64,000 nt of DNA from Sodiomyces alkalinus F11. Its lineage: Eukaryota > Ascomycota > Sordariomycetes > Glomerellales > Plectosphaerellaceae. The stretch lies in NCBI RefSeq assembly GCF_003711515.1, contig NW_021167079.1, positions 7,124,385 to 7,188,384 of the forward strand, written 5' to 3'. Position numbers and translations under genes: made by a program. Under the pieces are notes generated by a model that was not told where the DNA came from, ran no database searches, and saw only the letters and a program-made list of their open reading frames with translations. Positions 1 through 11,200 of this stretch are shown one piece after another. Each line of letters opens with the position of its first letter. Within the stretch, counting starts at the first letter, position 1.

Positions 1-398
1 AATTCGGGTGGGGGACTCGGGCTCGGGGGGAAGTGGAGATTAAGGGGTGCCTAAACCAGGAACGGACACCTCCAATTCTAATCTTGGCTAGGAAAATGGA
101 GGTGCGCGCGGGGTAAAAGCCACACCCCCTACCAAACAAAGTACTGTACGGTTACGGGAGGGAAAGGGCAGTAGGCGTCGGCATCATCGCTCCCACTAAC
201 CGTTCTCCTGGGTAAGCCACACGAGGCTGGAAATGAAAGCCTGGCAAGGATCATGGACGGAGCTTTCCTTCCTGTTCATGATCGGGGGGGGGCGTCGTTT
301 TAAGATGAATAAGTTTGTTCCAAGTTCAAAGTACCTTAAAGCGCTAGGTCGTTCCAAGGATCAAGACTTCCTTCCCTCCATTCTTATTCTCGAGTCAT
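1..398. other. 3' flank of the ZW10-like gene, no gene seen
   Basis: I see no conserved reading frame. The stretch lies downstream of the minus-strand ZW10-like stop codon and probably contains its 3' UTR and terminator. Confidence 0.5.
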
Positions 399-3300
399 CT
401 ACACACCCTCGACCGGTTGCGGCCGCTCCCTGATCTGACGGATCGTATCCCTAGTCCTCGCGTTCAGCTCGAAGCTCGCCTCGATCAAGTCCACCACCTC
501 CTCCGCCGAGAAGTAGAGGCTCAGCTCGCTCTCGAACCAGAGGTACCGCACCTCGTTGAGGTTCGACTGCAGCACTTCGCTCAGGTACTTGAGCCGGAGC
601 CACGTGCCCGCGTACTGCGCCGTCGTCGGCACCTCGTCGGGGTCCGCCTGCCCTTGCCCTTGCCCTTGCTCCTGGCCCGATGATGCTGCCCGCGACGGCA
701 GGAACAGGTCGTCTAGTTCCGTCGCCTTGGCGATGAGCTGCGCCATCTTGTACGCCTCGTCCTGCCCGATCGACGGCGCGTCCATCACGTCCGAGATGAT
801 CTTGGCCGAGAGCGCGTCTACCAGCGACCCTGTGGCCTGGCACCACACCGACCGCGCCAGGATCGTCTCCCATGTTGTCGCCATCGTCCGGACGCGTGCC
901 ACGGCCGAGTCGACGCTGCTCTCCGCGTCTTGTTGCTGGACAATGCTTTGTTCGCCTATGTGTTCAAAAGACAGACATGTCAGCTGTGTCTCCGTCCACC
1001 GAGAGATTCCATAACGGCTTGGGACTGTGCTAGCGCCACTCACCCCCTAGAAGATCCCTGATAACCGTCTTCTGTAGTCCTAGCTCGCCTGTGTATGTGC
1101 GGTTGGCGAAACTCCGCATGGTCTTGATGTCGTCGTCGATTCGAAGCATGGCTTTAGCACGCTGCGGCAAGTCGTTGCGCGACTTCCACGTCTCCGTCAG
1201 CTCCGCCAACCTCTCGGCCAAGTACATTGCGTCGTTGTAGAGAAACCTAGTTGATTCTTTCGTTTAGCTCCCGATACGATACGGTCACGTTCGTCCTGGT
1301 AGGAGGTGATATCGTACATGTTCCCTCCCATCCCCGCTGCATAGTAATGCGGGGATAGAGCTCGGAAAATGGCTAACACGGACGTTGGGAGCCCAAACAG
1401 GCCTGCAGCTGCCGATGCCACGGGTTTTGTCTCATTGCTGTCATGTATGAGCGACATTGCCTTGCCCGTTTGGAATCCCCCTGGAGATTACTTACCTAGG
1501 TTGGGTCAGCGCTGCACCATCGTCCAGAATCGTCAAGATCAGTTCTAGTACTGGATCTGGCATCGATGAGATATGGTAGGTTTCCTTGAGAACCATTTCT
1601 CGATATTCTTCCCCAGCGCTTGGGGTCTTGGTGCTTCTGGCCTTTTTCTCGTCGTCTTTGGGTGGCTGGACGACTTGGTCTTCCCGTTCTTCCTCGTCGC
1701 CCCAACCCCATGCCGCCGCGGCGTCGTCGTCGTCATCTAGTTCCGTCTTGTCCTGTTGCTGTGCCGCTTCGTCCTTTGCTTCCGTGGTCGGCTCGTCGTC
1801 ACCCCAGCCCCAGGCGTCGGCTCCATCGTCGTCGGTTGTGGCAACCTCGCTGACCTGGGTGGTCTTGGAAGATGCCGAGACTTGAGGCACGTCATCAGGT
1901 TCGTCCATTGGATCATCAGCACCCCACGCCGCGCCCCAATCGTCGTCGTCGGCCTGAGTGGCTACCGTCTGCGATGCCAGTTCTTTTCCTTCCGAGCGCG
2001 ACACCATTTGTTTCTCCACCTTTTCGACCTGCTTGGGTGCTCCGAGGCCTGTCCATGCTGTCAGTTTTCAAGGAAAGAATGCGACGGGACGGAGTGGGCA
2101 CGGGACCTTGGATGAACTGGCTGCGGACAGCATCCAATGCCGTCTCCGTACGCTTCGCGAGCCAGGTAGACGGCGCATTGCCAACCCATTCTTTCAGCTC
2201 GGTGAAGCCAGAAAGACCGTAGTCCTCCAGTGTTTCGCAAAAGACCCTGGCCGATTGTATCACGGCTTGAAACTGCTCGACGTCCTTTAACGAAACTGGG
2301 ATGGTGGAAGAGAGCCAGCCATCGATCAGCCTGGGAAGAACACCACTCATCATGATTGGTCCCAGGTAGATCAACAAGTCCGGCGGGAGTCTCTGTGCTA
2401 GGAATCCAACCATGGTTGTCAAGTCCTTGAAGAGCTCGTCGATCGAGTTGCCGGCAGTGCCTTGCCTCTCGAGGATGTTCTGTATTTCTTTTGTCAATGT
2501 GAGGCCAACAGAGAGCCGGGAAAAGCTATCCATACCTCATTGATCTGGAAAGAGGACAGTTGCGTCGACTTGGGGTCCAACCGAGAGGCGACAATGGCCC
2601 GGTCGATATCTCGCCAGAGACGAGACATGCGATCTTCAACTTCTTTGTAGGCCTCGAGGCCGATGACGGCTTCCGAGAGCGTCATTTGCTCGTCTGCTCC
2701 AGTTTTAGATTGGGAGGACAGTCAAACGCAGGGGAAGAAGGCGAAACCCATACCCTCGCGGCTGTTGTAGATGGCAATGCGCCCCGCCTCGCGATCTACG
2801 TGGACAAGGGCGTTCCAAACATGATCGAATACGTCGTGAACGGCTGATTTGAGCTCAAAGGCTCGAACGTCGAGAAGTCGTGTGATGCGGCAACTCTTTT
2901 TGTTGATAGGGATGGCGTCGAGTTCGGCCCAGAAACCTTTTATTGCCGCATGTTAGCCTAGCGGGGGTCGGAATCGGAGGGGAGGTCGTCCATGAGGCCG
3001 TGCGCTTACATTCCAATGACCGCAGGGAATCGAGAACCCTCCGTTCGTTCATGGCCTTCTCCACCTCGTTCAGAAGCCCGTTGACCTTGTGTATACCGGA
3101 GAGTGCCTCATGCAGCTGCCGGTTGTATGCGACCTCGCTTCGCAGGAACTCGATGTGCTCTTCGGCGTCCTCTATTTCTTTGCCCGAGACCACTGGGGAT
3201 TCGGCTTCCAGTACGATATCGTCGGCTAGGCGCTTCGACCGTAGAATGTCTTCCTGCAGGGTCTTCGTGTGGGCGACCCAAGAGCTGACCTCGTCTTTCG

Positions 3301-3588
3301 TTTCTTCGTTGACAATATGGATCTCGGACTGGCCGCATGTTAGACACCAGATCTGGTTTCCTGTAGCATTTTCTTTCCCCTCCTTCTTTGTTCATCCATC
3401 TCTTTCCAAAGTCTTCGTACCTCCAGTTGGGTCTTCGCCTTGGCCAATGCATCTACCGCGAGGGAGAGGTCGGCCGTCGGGAGCGGAAGGGACGACACTT
3501 CCTCATCGGGGAAACGGCCCTCGAGGGCAAAGGAGACGATCGCATCGCCTAGCTGCTTTGGAAGCTGAGTGTCTGTGGCGGCTGACAT
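399..3588 (-). CDS. ZW10/Dsl1-family kinetochore or vesicle-tethering protein
   Basis: A multi-exon gene. It starts at the ATG at 3588 (MSAATDTQLPKQ), and early exons are about 3421-3588, 3010-3328 and 2754-2936, joined in phase. A longer reading frame reaches 3699, but the inner Met gives a normal Zw10-like N-terminus. The N-terminal exons encode heptad-rich helix (DEVSSWVAHTKTLQEDI, later EDAEEHIEFLRSEVAYNR), as in ZW10 coiled coils. The C-terminal exons encode the typical Zw10 end: NDAMYLAERLAEL, then YAGTWLRLKYLSEVLQSNL and SAEEVVDLIEASFELNARTR. Between them lies an acidic segment with three Trp motifs (DWGAAWGADD, AWGWGDDE, AWGWGDEE). Family members act in the RZZ checkpoint complex and/or in the Dsl1/NRZ complex that tethers COPI vesicles at the ER. 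The Trp-acidic motifs favour a tethering role, which is an inference. The middle exon joints are approximate. Confidence 0.85.
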
Positions 3589-4923
3589 GGTGGGTGTCGG
3601 GTTGAGTAAGGTAGACCAGAGTTGTTGGTAGCTTCGAGCCGTGGGGAGCTTGGGGAAGACGTCGGGACGCCACGTATCCGGAGCGTACTCCGCCGACAAA
3701 GTAAGAGTCGCTGCGTACTATAGCAGCCAAAAAGAAGAAGATATGAATGCCATGTCAGAAATCCGATTAAAGATGGGTATAAACGGCAACATCACAAGCG
3801 TGATCGGGTAAAGCACCTACAGGGTCTTCGACATGACCATGACCTGTATGACCTGTACACCATCATGCTTCTGCTCACTGCCAGCTGTCACGGAGGCCGG
3901 CTTCCGATTCCTCCGAATCTCGGTCACGTGAGGTAGATGACCGGTGCATATCCTTACGTAAGATATCGAAGCCGAGTATTGGTGCTAGTATTTTTCCTTA
4001 TTTACACTAGCGTACCACATTATTGGGCTCATAATAGGACGCAGCTACCGCTCCTCTTGATGAGTAACGAATACAATACCGGGTAACAGTACCGTAGCGA
4101 TCGAGGATACCCTGGACTGACGGAGCTTCGAAGTCGAGACAAACTCGGTATTGTAGTGCATTCGCGGAGTAGGAGGCATGAAAACAGTTGCATCATCATC
4201 ATGACATTACGAGGTGAATAGGGTACCGATAACGTGACAGCTATCTTACTGGTCGGTCATGTTGTGTTGTACATTATCACAATGCAGCAGGCGACATTGT
4301 CCTTGTCGTTTCTCGCTCTCCCTTGACCATCCCTTGTGCTTGGAAGATGATGCGTTGGGAGGGGTCATTGGCCAACGGCTTGGAGCTACCCCGCAAGCTA
4401 TGTACGTGTACTGAGTACTGGATACCTACTGACGGGGTGATGGATCATGTTTTCGTGCTCTCTCGGGTCTGGAGTTATAATATAGGTACCTAAGTCTAAC
4501 AGCTAAACGTCCAGTACATAAAGGTATCGATTTTCCACGGTTGTCCTTTCCGTCGTAACACCGAATTCCCTGGGCGTTTCCATGATCACGACTCTGAAAT
4601 GCTGGATTGGCGGGGGAAGGGCAACTGACAGTTCCTGCCACTTTTTCACAGCTGGTACAGTTAAAAATCGGGGTCGTCCCGTCTCGGTCCCTCACTCGTT
4701 GCCCCCTCAGTCGCATGCATTAATTTTTTATCAACTTTCCATTGTCTTGATACACCACTTCCCTATTGTCCGTCCCCCCTGGGCATTCAAACAGTATTAT
4801 TCCAATCGCTAGGACCTTCTTTGCATCCGTCTCAACATCTACACTTCTCAAGTGTACATGTTGGCTAGGTGGGTGTACTCACTCTCGCTCTTCAACTTCC
4901 CAACCATCCCGCAACCCGCCATC
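3589..4923. promoter_or_regulatory. Divergent intergenic region between the ZW10-like and M16 genes
   Basis: About 1.3 kb without a credible gene. It must hold the promoters of both divergently transcribed neighbours. The sequence is more AT-rich than the genes and contains no reading frame with recognisable protein similarity. No specific factor site is assigned. Confidence 0.5.
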
Positions 4924-7900
4924 ATGATCCCAGCAGAGCATCCCAGCCCACGATTCCGCAAGGTACAGAGCTTTGAAACGGACTATGCACCATGCACCGT
5001 CAGCCAGTATGTGTCCGAACGCAGCGGGATGCAAGTCATCGTGGCCGACCGCAAGGGTCCCAAGGTGAACGGTTTCTTCACTCTTGCCACGGAGATCTTT
5101 GACGACTCGGGTGCGCCTCATACGTTGGAGCACCTCGTCTTCATGGGCTCCAAGAACTACCGCTACAAGGGCCTCCTCGACAAGCTGTCGTCACGGGCCT
5201 ACTCCAGTACGAATGCATGGACCGCCACAGACCACACCGCCTACACCCTGGAAAGTGCCGGCTGGGAAGGGTTCGCGCAAATCCTCCCCGTGTATCTCGA
5301 GCATATCATCGTCCCCGTCATCACCGACGAGGCTTGTCAGACCGAGGTGCACCACATTGACGGCGAGGGCAACGATGCCGGTGTGGTGTACTCGGAGATG
5401 CAAGCCATTCAGTACAAGAGCGCTGAGATCATCGATCTCGCCGCAAAGCGCCTCTTGTACCCCGAGAACGTCGGCTTTCGCTATGAGACGGGTGGGATGA
5501 CGGAGGCGCTGCGCAACCTCACCACACAGAGGATTCGTGAATTCCACCGGGAAATGTACCAGCCGCGCAATTTGTGCGTTGTCATCGTCGGAGAGGCGGA
5601 CCATGAGAACCTACTCGAGATTTTGGACGAATTTGAAGAGAGCATCAAGGATGACCTTCCACCTTTGGATGCCCCTTTCAAGCGGTAAGCACGGCTCAAT
5701 AGTATTTTCTATTTTTCTTTTCTATATTTCTTTCCTTCTAACCTTACCCCCCCACCCATACTAGGCCGTGGATTGACTCAGTCCAGCCTCCACCTCTCAA
5801 TGAAACCAAAGTCACCACGGTGGAATTCCCCGAAGCCGACGAATCAGTGGGTGAGGTGGTCGTCGGCTGGTTTGGACCGGACTGCACCGACCAGGTGGAG
5901 ATATCGGCCCTCAGTGTGTTACAGACGTACCTGTGCGGCTCGTCGGTCTCCATCTTAGAGAACGTCTTAGTGGAGAAGGAGGAGCTCGCGAGCTCGGTGA
6001 TGTATTGGTGGGAGTCGAGGCCCAACTCGGTCATCTGGTTTCAGCCCACGAGCGTCGCGACGGACAAGTTGGAGTTTGTCTACCACCGCTTGATCTCACT
6101 ACTTCAGGAAGTCGCCGAGAAGCCGCTCGACATGGAGTACATGAGATCGTGCATCAAGCGGGGGCTGCGTCAGGTGAAGTTCGAGGCCGAATCTTCAGAC
6201 AGCTTCTTTTCCAACAACATCATCATGGATTACCTGTTCGGGACCCGCAACGGATCGACCTTGGCGGACTTGAAGACCGTGTCAGAATACGAGGAGCTCG
6301 AGACCTGGACGGAAGAGCAGTGGAGAGCGTTTTTGAAAAAGGGGATATCCGACGCTCCCCACGTCGCCGTTCTGGCCAAGCCGTCGATGAGCCTTGCGGT
6401 GAAACTGAAGGAGGAAGAGGAGGCGAGGTTGGCGAAGAGAAAGGAGGAGCTGGGCGAGGAAGGGCTTGCCAAGCTCGCGGAAAAGCTCGAGCTGGCCAAG
6501 AAGAAGAACGACCAACCGATCCCGCCGGAGGTGGTGGATCGCTGGGCGGTGCCGGGGACGGAGTCGATTCACTTCATCGAGTCGGAGACGGCGCGGTCCG
6601 GGAAGGCCAGGACGTTGGGCATCCCGGACAACAAGGCGCAGCGGGTCATCGACGCGGCGGCGGCCGAAGGTGCGCGAAACTCGCTCTTCATCCAATTCGA
6701 AAGCGTGCCTTCCAACTTTGTCCACCTGTCGCTCTATCTCGGGACGGGAAAGGTGCCGATCGAAGTCAAGCCGCTGCTGCCCATCTTCCGCGACAACTTC
6801 TTCAACACGCCCATCATGCGCGGTGGCAAGAAGGTCGATTTCGAGCAGGTGGTGATGGAGCTGGAAGAGGACACGATTCGGTACGGCCTTCGGTCGTCGA
6901 AGGACATGGGCGACCCGGACAGCATCCTGATCGAGTTCCAGATCGAGCCTGAGAAGTACGCCACGATCATTGAGTGGACCCGTACGATGATGTTCGACAG
7001 CGTCTTTGACGTCCAGAGGCTCAAGGCCGGGGTGCAGAAGCAGCTCGCCGACATCCCCGAGTTGAAGCGGGACGGGCGGTCGATGGCGTCGGAGGTGAAT
7101 ATGGCGATCCACCTGAAGAAGGAGGCCTACTCCGTCACCAAGCGCGCGCTGGTTCGTGCTGTGTATCTGCGGCGGGTGAAGAAGCTCCTCGAGACGGATC
7201 CGGACCTGGTGGTTTCGTGGTTCGAGCAGATCCGCAAGTCTCTCTTCACGTTCAACAACCTGCGCGTGCTCGTCATCGCCGACGTGGACAAGCTCGCGCA
7301 ACCGGTGGCTGCGTGGGACGTGCTAAGCAATGCGCTGGGGAGGCCGTCGTCGTTGTCGTCCTCGTCATCCGGGGTGGACGGGGAGGAGGACCTGCTGCCG
7401 ATCGTCAAGCCGCACCACCACCTCACGGAAGAAGGGCGGAACCCCGGGTCGTATGGGGCCGTGATCGTGCCGATGACGACGGTGGACAGCTCGTACAGCG
7501 TGAGCACGTCCAAGGGCGTCATCTCGTTCGAGGACCCGCGGATCGCGGCGATCCTGGTGGGGGTGGGGTACCTCGAGGCGGTGGAGGGCCCGCTGTGGTG
7601 CGCGGTGCGGGGGCAGGGCATGGCCTACGGCGTGTTCTTTGGTAGGGACATCAACAGCGGCATGGTGCAGTTTAGGGTGTACCGGTCGCCGGACGCGTCC
7701 AGGGCGCTGGCGGCGTCGCGGGAGACGGTGCGCAAGATCGCGGCGGGGGAGGAGCCGATCGACCGGCACCTCAAGGAGGGGGCCATCAGCCAGATCGTGG
7801 TGCTGTTCGCGGAGGAGCAGTCGACCATGGCGGCGGCGGCGAGCCAGAACTTTGTGCTCGGCGTGGTCCGCGGGGTGCCGCTCGACTGGCATAAGAAGAT

Positions 7901-8304
7901 CATGAAGAGCGTGCGGGACGTGACGGACGAGCAGATTCGGGAGGTGCTGAACGAGCTCGTCCTGCCGGTTTTCGAGCCGGGGAAGAGCAATGTTGTTGTG
8001 ACGTGCGCACCGATCCTGCAAGAGGTATGTCCCCCTTTTTTTTTTCTTTCTTCCTTTTTTTCTTTCTTCCTCCTTCGTCCTCCCCCGAAGCAAGATGGCT
8101 TGGTTTTACTGACGTTGACATGCCTTGCAGAATATCGAAAAGGCGCTCAAGGAGACGGGGTACAAGACACAGGTGCGTCAGCTTGCTGACTTCCACGACG
8201 ACTACGGTCTCAAGGCACCGGAGGGTGAGGAGGATGAAGAAGAAGAGGACGAGGAAGAGGGAAGCGAGGACGAGTACACGGGCAGTGATTCGGATTCGGA
8301 TTAG
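4924..8304 (+). CDS. M16-family zinc metalloprotease (YOL098C/SPAC3H1.02c type)
   Basis: Three exons, 4924-5684, 5765-8024 and 8131-8304, join in phase (GTAAGC/TAG and GTATGT/CAG introns) to give about 1064 residues. The start is MIPAEHPSPRFRK; upstream in-frame Mets at about 4852-4860 would add a hydrophobic stretch and are less likely. The inverted zinc motif HTLEH lies at residues 66-70 and the third zinc ligand Glu at about 158 (VVYSEMQ), so the active site looks intact. Length and the two-half layout match the presequence-protease/insulysin-like M16 group and the uncharacterised yeast homologue YOL098C. The linker near residue 500 is strongly charged and helical (KLKEEEEARLAKRKEEL). The last exon ends in a highly acidic tail (EEDEEEEDEEEGSEDE). 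Substrate and compartment cannot be read from sequence; no clear mitochondrial presequence is visible from Met 4924. Confidence 0.92.
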
Positions 8305-8460
8305 ACGAGACGGGTAGCATTGTGGGGACAACCTAAGAACAAGACGACAAAGTTATAGACATAAAGTAGAACTTAGTAGTAGTCTTACTCTTTTAGTCTT
8401 CCACGAAGAATTCATTCCAGTTCAGCGTCGTTGAATGGCCTCGGGATAACGTCCAACGGT

Positions 8461-8511
8461 GGGGGGTTGGCGGGGGTTGGCGGGGGTCGGTGGGGGGTTG
8501 GTAGGGGGTTA
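8461..8511 (+). repeat. G-tract cluster with G-quadruplex potential
   Basis: At least five runs of five or six G, separated by TTGGC, TTGGC, TCGGT and TTGGTA spacers, lie downstream of the M16 stop. This satisfies the usual G3+N1-7 quadruplex pattern. It is about 100 bp before a run of Ns. Confidence 0.75.
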
Positions 8512-8614
8512 GGTAACCCCCACTGGAAAGTACCGAAGTACCTCTGTAGGTACGTACCTACCTTACATAACATTTGTGGGCCCTGCCACTTTACGCGCAG
8601 CTCACAGCCTGACG

Positions 8615-8684
8615 NNNNNNNNNNNNNNNNNNNNNNNNNNNNNNNNNNNNNNNNNNNNNNNNNNNNNNNNNNNNNNNNNNNNNN
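8615..8684. other. Assembly gap of 70 Ns
   Basis: Seventy consecutive Ns in the region upstream of POL12. The true length is unknown. Part of the POL12 promoter or 5' UTR may be missing. Confidence 0.99.
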
Positions 8685-8834
8685 ACCTCAATTCACAGCA
8701 TCATCGTCGTCACTTTCGAGATCCTCTCCTCCAACATTAGCTCAGCCTCACATCACACCAGAGGCTCGGGTCCGGTATCTATCAACAACCCCTACGCGAC
8801 GGGCGAACTCTACCCGAAACGGCATTTTTTCATC

Positions 8835-11031
8835 ATGTCTCAAACAGAGGCAGAGCTCAATGAGCGCTTCGCCTCGGGAACCGAACCCCTCGATCCCAAT
8901 GTCCTGGCCGAGCTGCAGTCCATCATGCGTCTGCACGACATCTCGGCCGAGGACCTCTTCTACAAGTGGGAGTCGTACTGCATCAAGCTGGACCTCGACG
9001 CCGCCACGATGTCTCTAGATACCGTCCGTGGTCTCAAGCGGGACATACAGGATCACCTGGAGAAATCCACTCGACAACAGCAGGTGCAGATCAAGACGGA
9101 GAAGAGGGTGGGTGCTACGCCGCGCGCTGCTGCCGCTCGTGGCGATGTGTTTGGCATGCTTGATGGGTTGGTGCCCAATACGCCGGGGTCTGGGTTGGGT
9201 ACTGGTAGGTTGAGCAAGGTTGGCAGTGCGAGGAGGAACCCGTACGATACGCCGTCTATGTCGCGAGTCAAGGGGGATCTTGTGGGCAGTTCGCCAGATT
9301 ATAAGACGCCTTCTCGGATGGAGGAGCAGCTGAATGCTATGCAGGTGTGAGTTCTTCTTTTTGCTTGCCACCCAGGATCACTTTTCACTTTCACTGGTTC
9401 TGACCAGCCGATTCGCAGCCCGTCATCATTTAACGACCGCCCAACCCCCGGCGAGGTCATCGAAGTCCTCAACGACCATCTCCAACCACCCAAGCCACCG
9501 ATATGCCCCTACCCCGAGTCCCGTATCAAGTTGACCGCAGCCTCCGACCAAAAGAAGCTCGCCTACAAGCCCATGGCCATGAAGCTGTCCGAGGCGTCCG
9601 AGATTCTCGACGACAGGATAGACGAGTTCATCCAGTTGACCCTGGAACACCACAACCTGGACCTTTCCGCCTTTGGGAGCGCCGCCCAGCAGAGCACGAC
9701 CCCCGTCATCGCCGTCGGCCGCATCGCCTCTGATTCCCCCGAGGGCAAGCTCAACGCCGCCTCCCTCGTGCTCGAGACATCCCGCCGCACGGGTGGTGGC
9801 CAGCGGGTCGCACTCGACATGGCCAAAGTCCGGGGCTATAGCTTCTTCCCAGGGCAGATTGTGGCCCTGCGCGGCATCAATTCCTCCGGCCACGCCTTCG
9901 TCGTCGATGAGATCCTCGAGCTGCCCCTTCTCCCGAACGCCGCCTCCACGCCGGACGCGTTATCTTCCCACCGCACCAGACTCCGCGGCGATCCCGACGC
10001 CATGGACTCCGACGACGCCGCCTCCGATCCGCCTCCCCTGAACGTTCTCTTCGCCGCAGGCCCGTACACGGCCGACGACAACCTCGACTTCGAGCCCCTC
10101 CACGCCCTCTGCAGCCAGGCCGCCGACACGTTGGTCGACGTCGTAGTGCTCATAGGCCCCTTCATAGACGCAGAACACCCCCTAATCGCCACAGGCGACT
10201 TCGACCTTCCGATCCCAGAATCCGAGCAGGACGCAGCCACCATGAACACCGTCTTCCGGCACCTCTTCGCCCCGGCCCTCCACCGCCTCACCACCGCCAA
10301 CCCGAGCGTCTCGATCCTCCTCGTCCCGTCCGTGCGCGACGTGATCGACAAGCACGTCTCCTGGCCGCAGGACGCCCCCGCCCGGCGCGAGCTGGGCCTC
10401 CCCAAGGCGGCCCGCTTCGTTTCCAACCCCATGACCGTCTCGCTCAACGAGGCCGTGCTGGGCCTCTCGTCGCAGGATATCCTGTGGGAGCTGCGCCACG
10501 AGGAGCTCGTCGTCGCGCCGCCGCGCGACCCCGTCACGCTTTCTCGGCTGTGTCGCTACCTCCTTGAGCAGCGCCATTATTTCCCGCTCTTTCCCGCTAC
10601 GGACCGGTCTCGGCTGCCGCGGACGGGTACGGCGGAGGCGGTCCCGCCTGGTGCAATGCTTGATGTGAGCTATTTGAAGCTTGGCGAGATGGTGAACGTG
10701 CGGCCGGATGTGATGGTTGTGCCGAGCTTCCTTCCTCCTTTTGCTAAGGTGAGTCTTTCTTTTCTTTTCTTTTCTTTTCTTTTCTTTTCTTTTCTTTTCT
10801 TTTCTTTTCTTTTCTTTTCTCTTCTTTTACGAGAGAGATTGACCTGACGAGAGAACCCAGGTCATCGAGAGCGTACTGGTCATCAACCCAGGGACCCTCT
10901 CCAAGAGACGCGGTGCAGGCACCTATGCGCGGATGACACTATATCCCCCGTCCTTGGAAAGAGGAGGGAGCGGAGGCTTGCTGAGCCATCGTCTCTTTGA
11001 CAGGGCGCGCGTAGAGATTACGAGAATATAG
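8835..11031 (+). CDS. POL12: DNA polymerase alpha subunit B
   Basis: Three exons, 8835-9344, 9408-10748 and 10861-11031, are all phase 0 and give about 673 residues. The second exon must begin at 9408 (PIRSPSSFNDRPTPGEV), because the later AG at 9417-9418 would run into a stop. The protein is the regulatory B subunit of the polymerase alpha-primase complex, which starts Okazaki fragments and is phosphorylated by cell-cycle kinases. The N-terminal helical domain (residues about 1-75) is followed by a Ser/Pro-rich linker with several TP/SP sites (ATPRAAA, NTPGSG, DTPSMS). An OB-fold follows (DMAKVRGYSFFPGQIVALRG), then the phosphoesterase-like domain, which is catalytically dead across the family (LNVLFAAGPYT, VVVLIGPFIDAEHP, ILLVPSVRD, FVSNP). 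The last exon holds the conserved end (VLVINPGTLSKRRGAGTYAR). Length is typical of fungal orthologues. Intron 2 consists largely of a TTTTC repeat. Confidence 0.95.
10755..10821 (+). repeat. (TTTTC)n repeat inside POL12 intron 2
   Basis: About 13 near-perfect TTTTC units fill more than half of the 112 bp intron between the donor GTGAGT and the acceptor ACCCAG. It forms a very long polypyrimidine tract. Confidence 0.95.
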
Positions 11032-11200
11032 AGATCAGCAATGCGTGAAATTTAAAATGAGAACAGGAAAATGGGCCGGAGTTTGGTTCGTCACTTTAGG
11101 TCGGTGCAATAAGGGTATCTAGAATCGAAGAGCAAGCGGCTTCCCGCGCTCGCAGTGTTGTATTGTACATTTATGATATCTTCTGTGTCCTTTTCACGAC

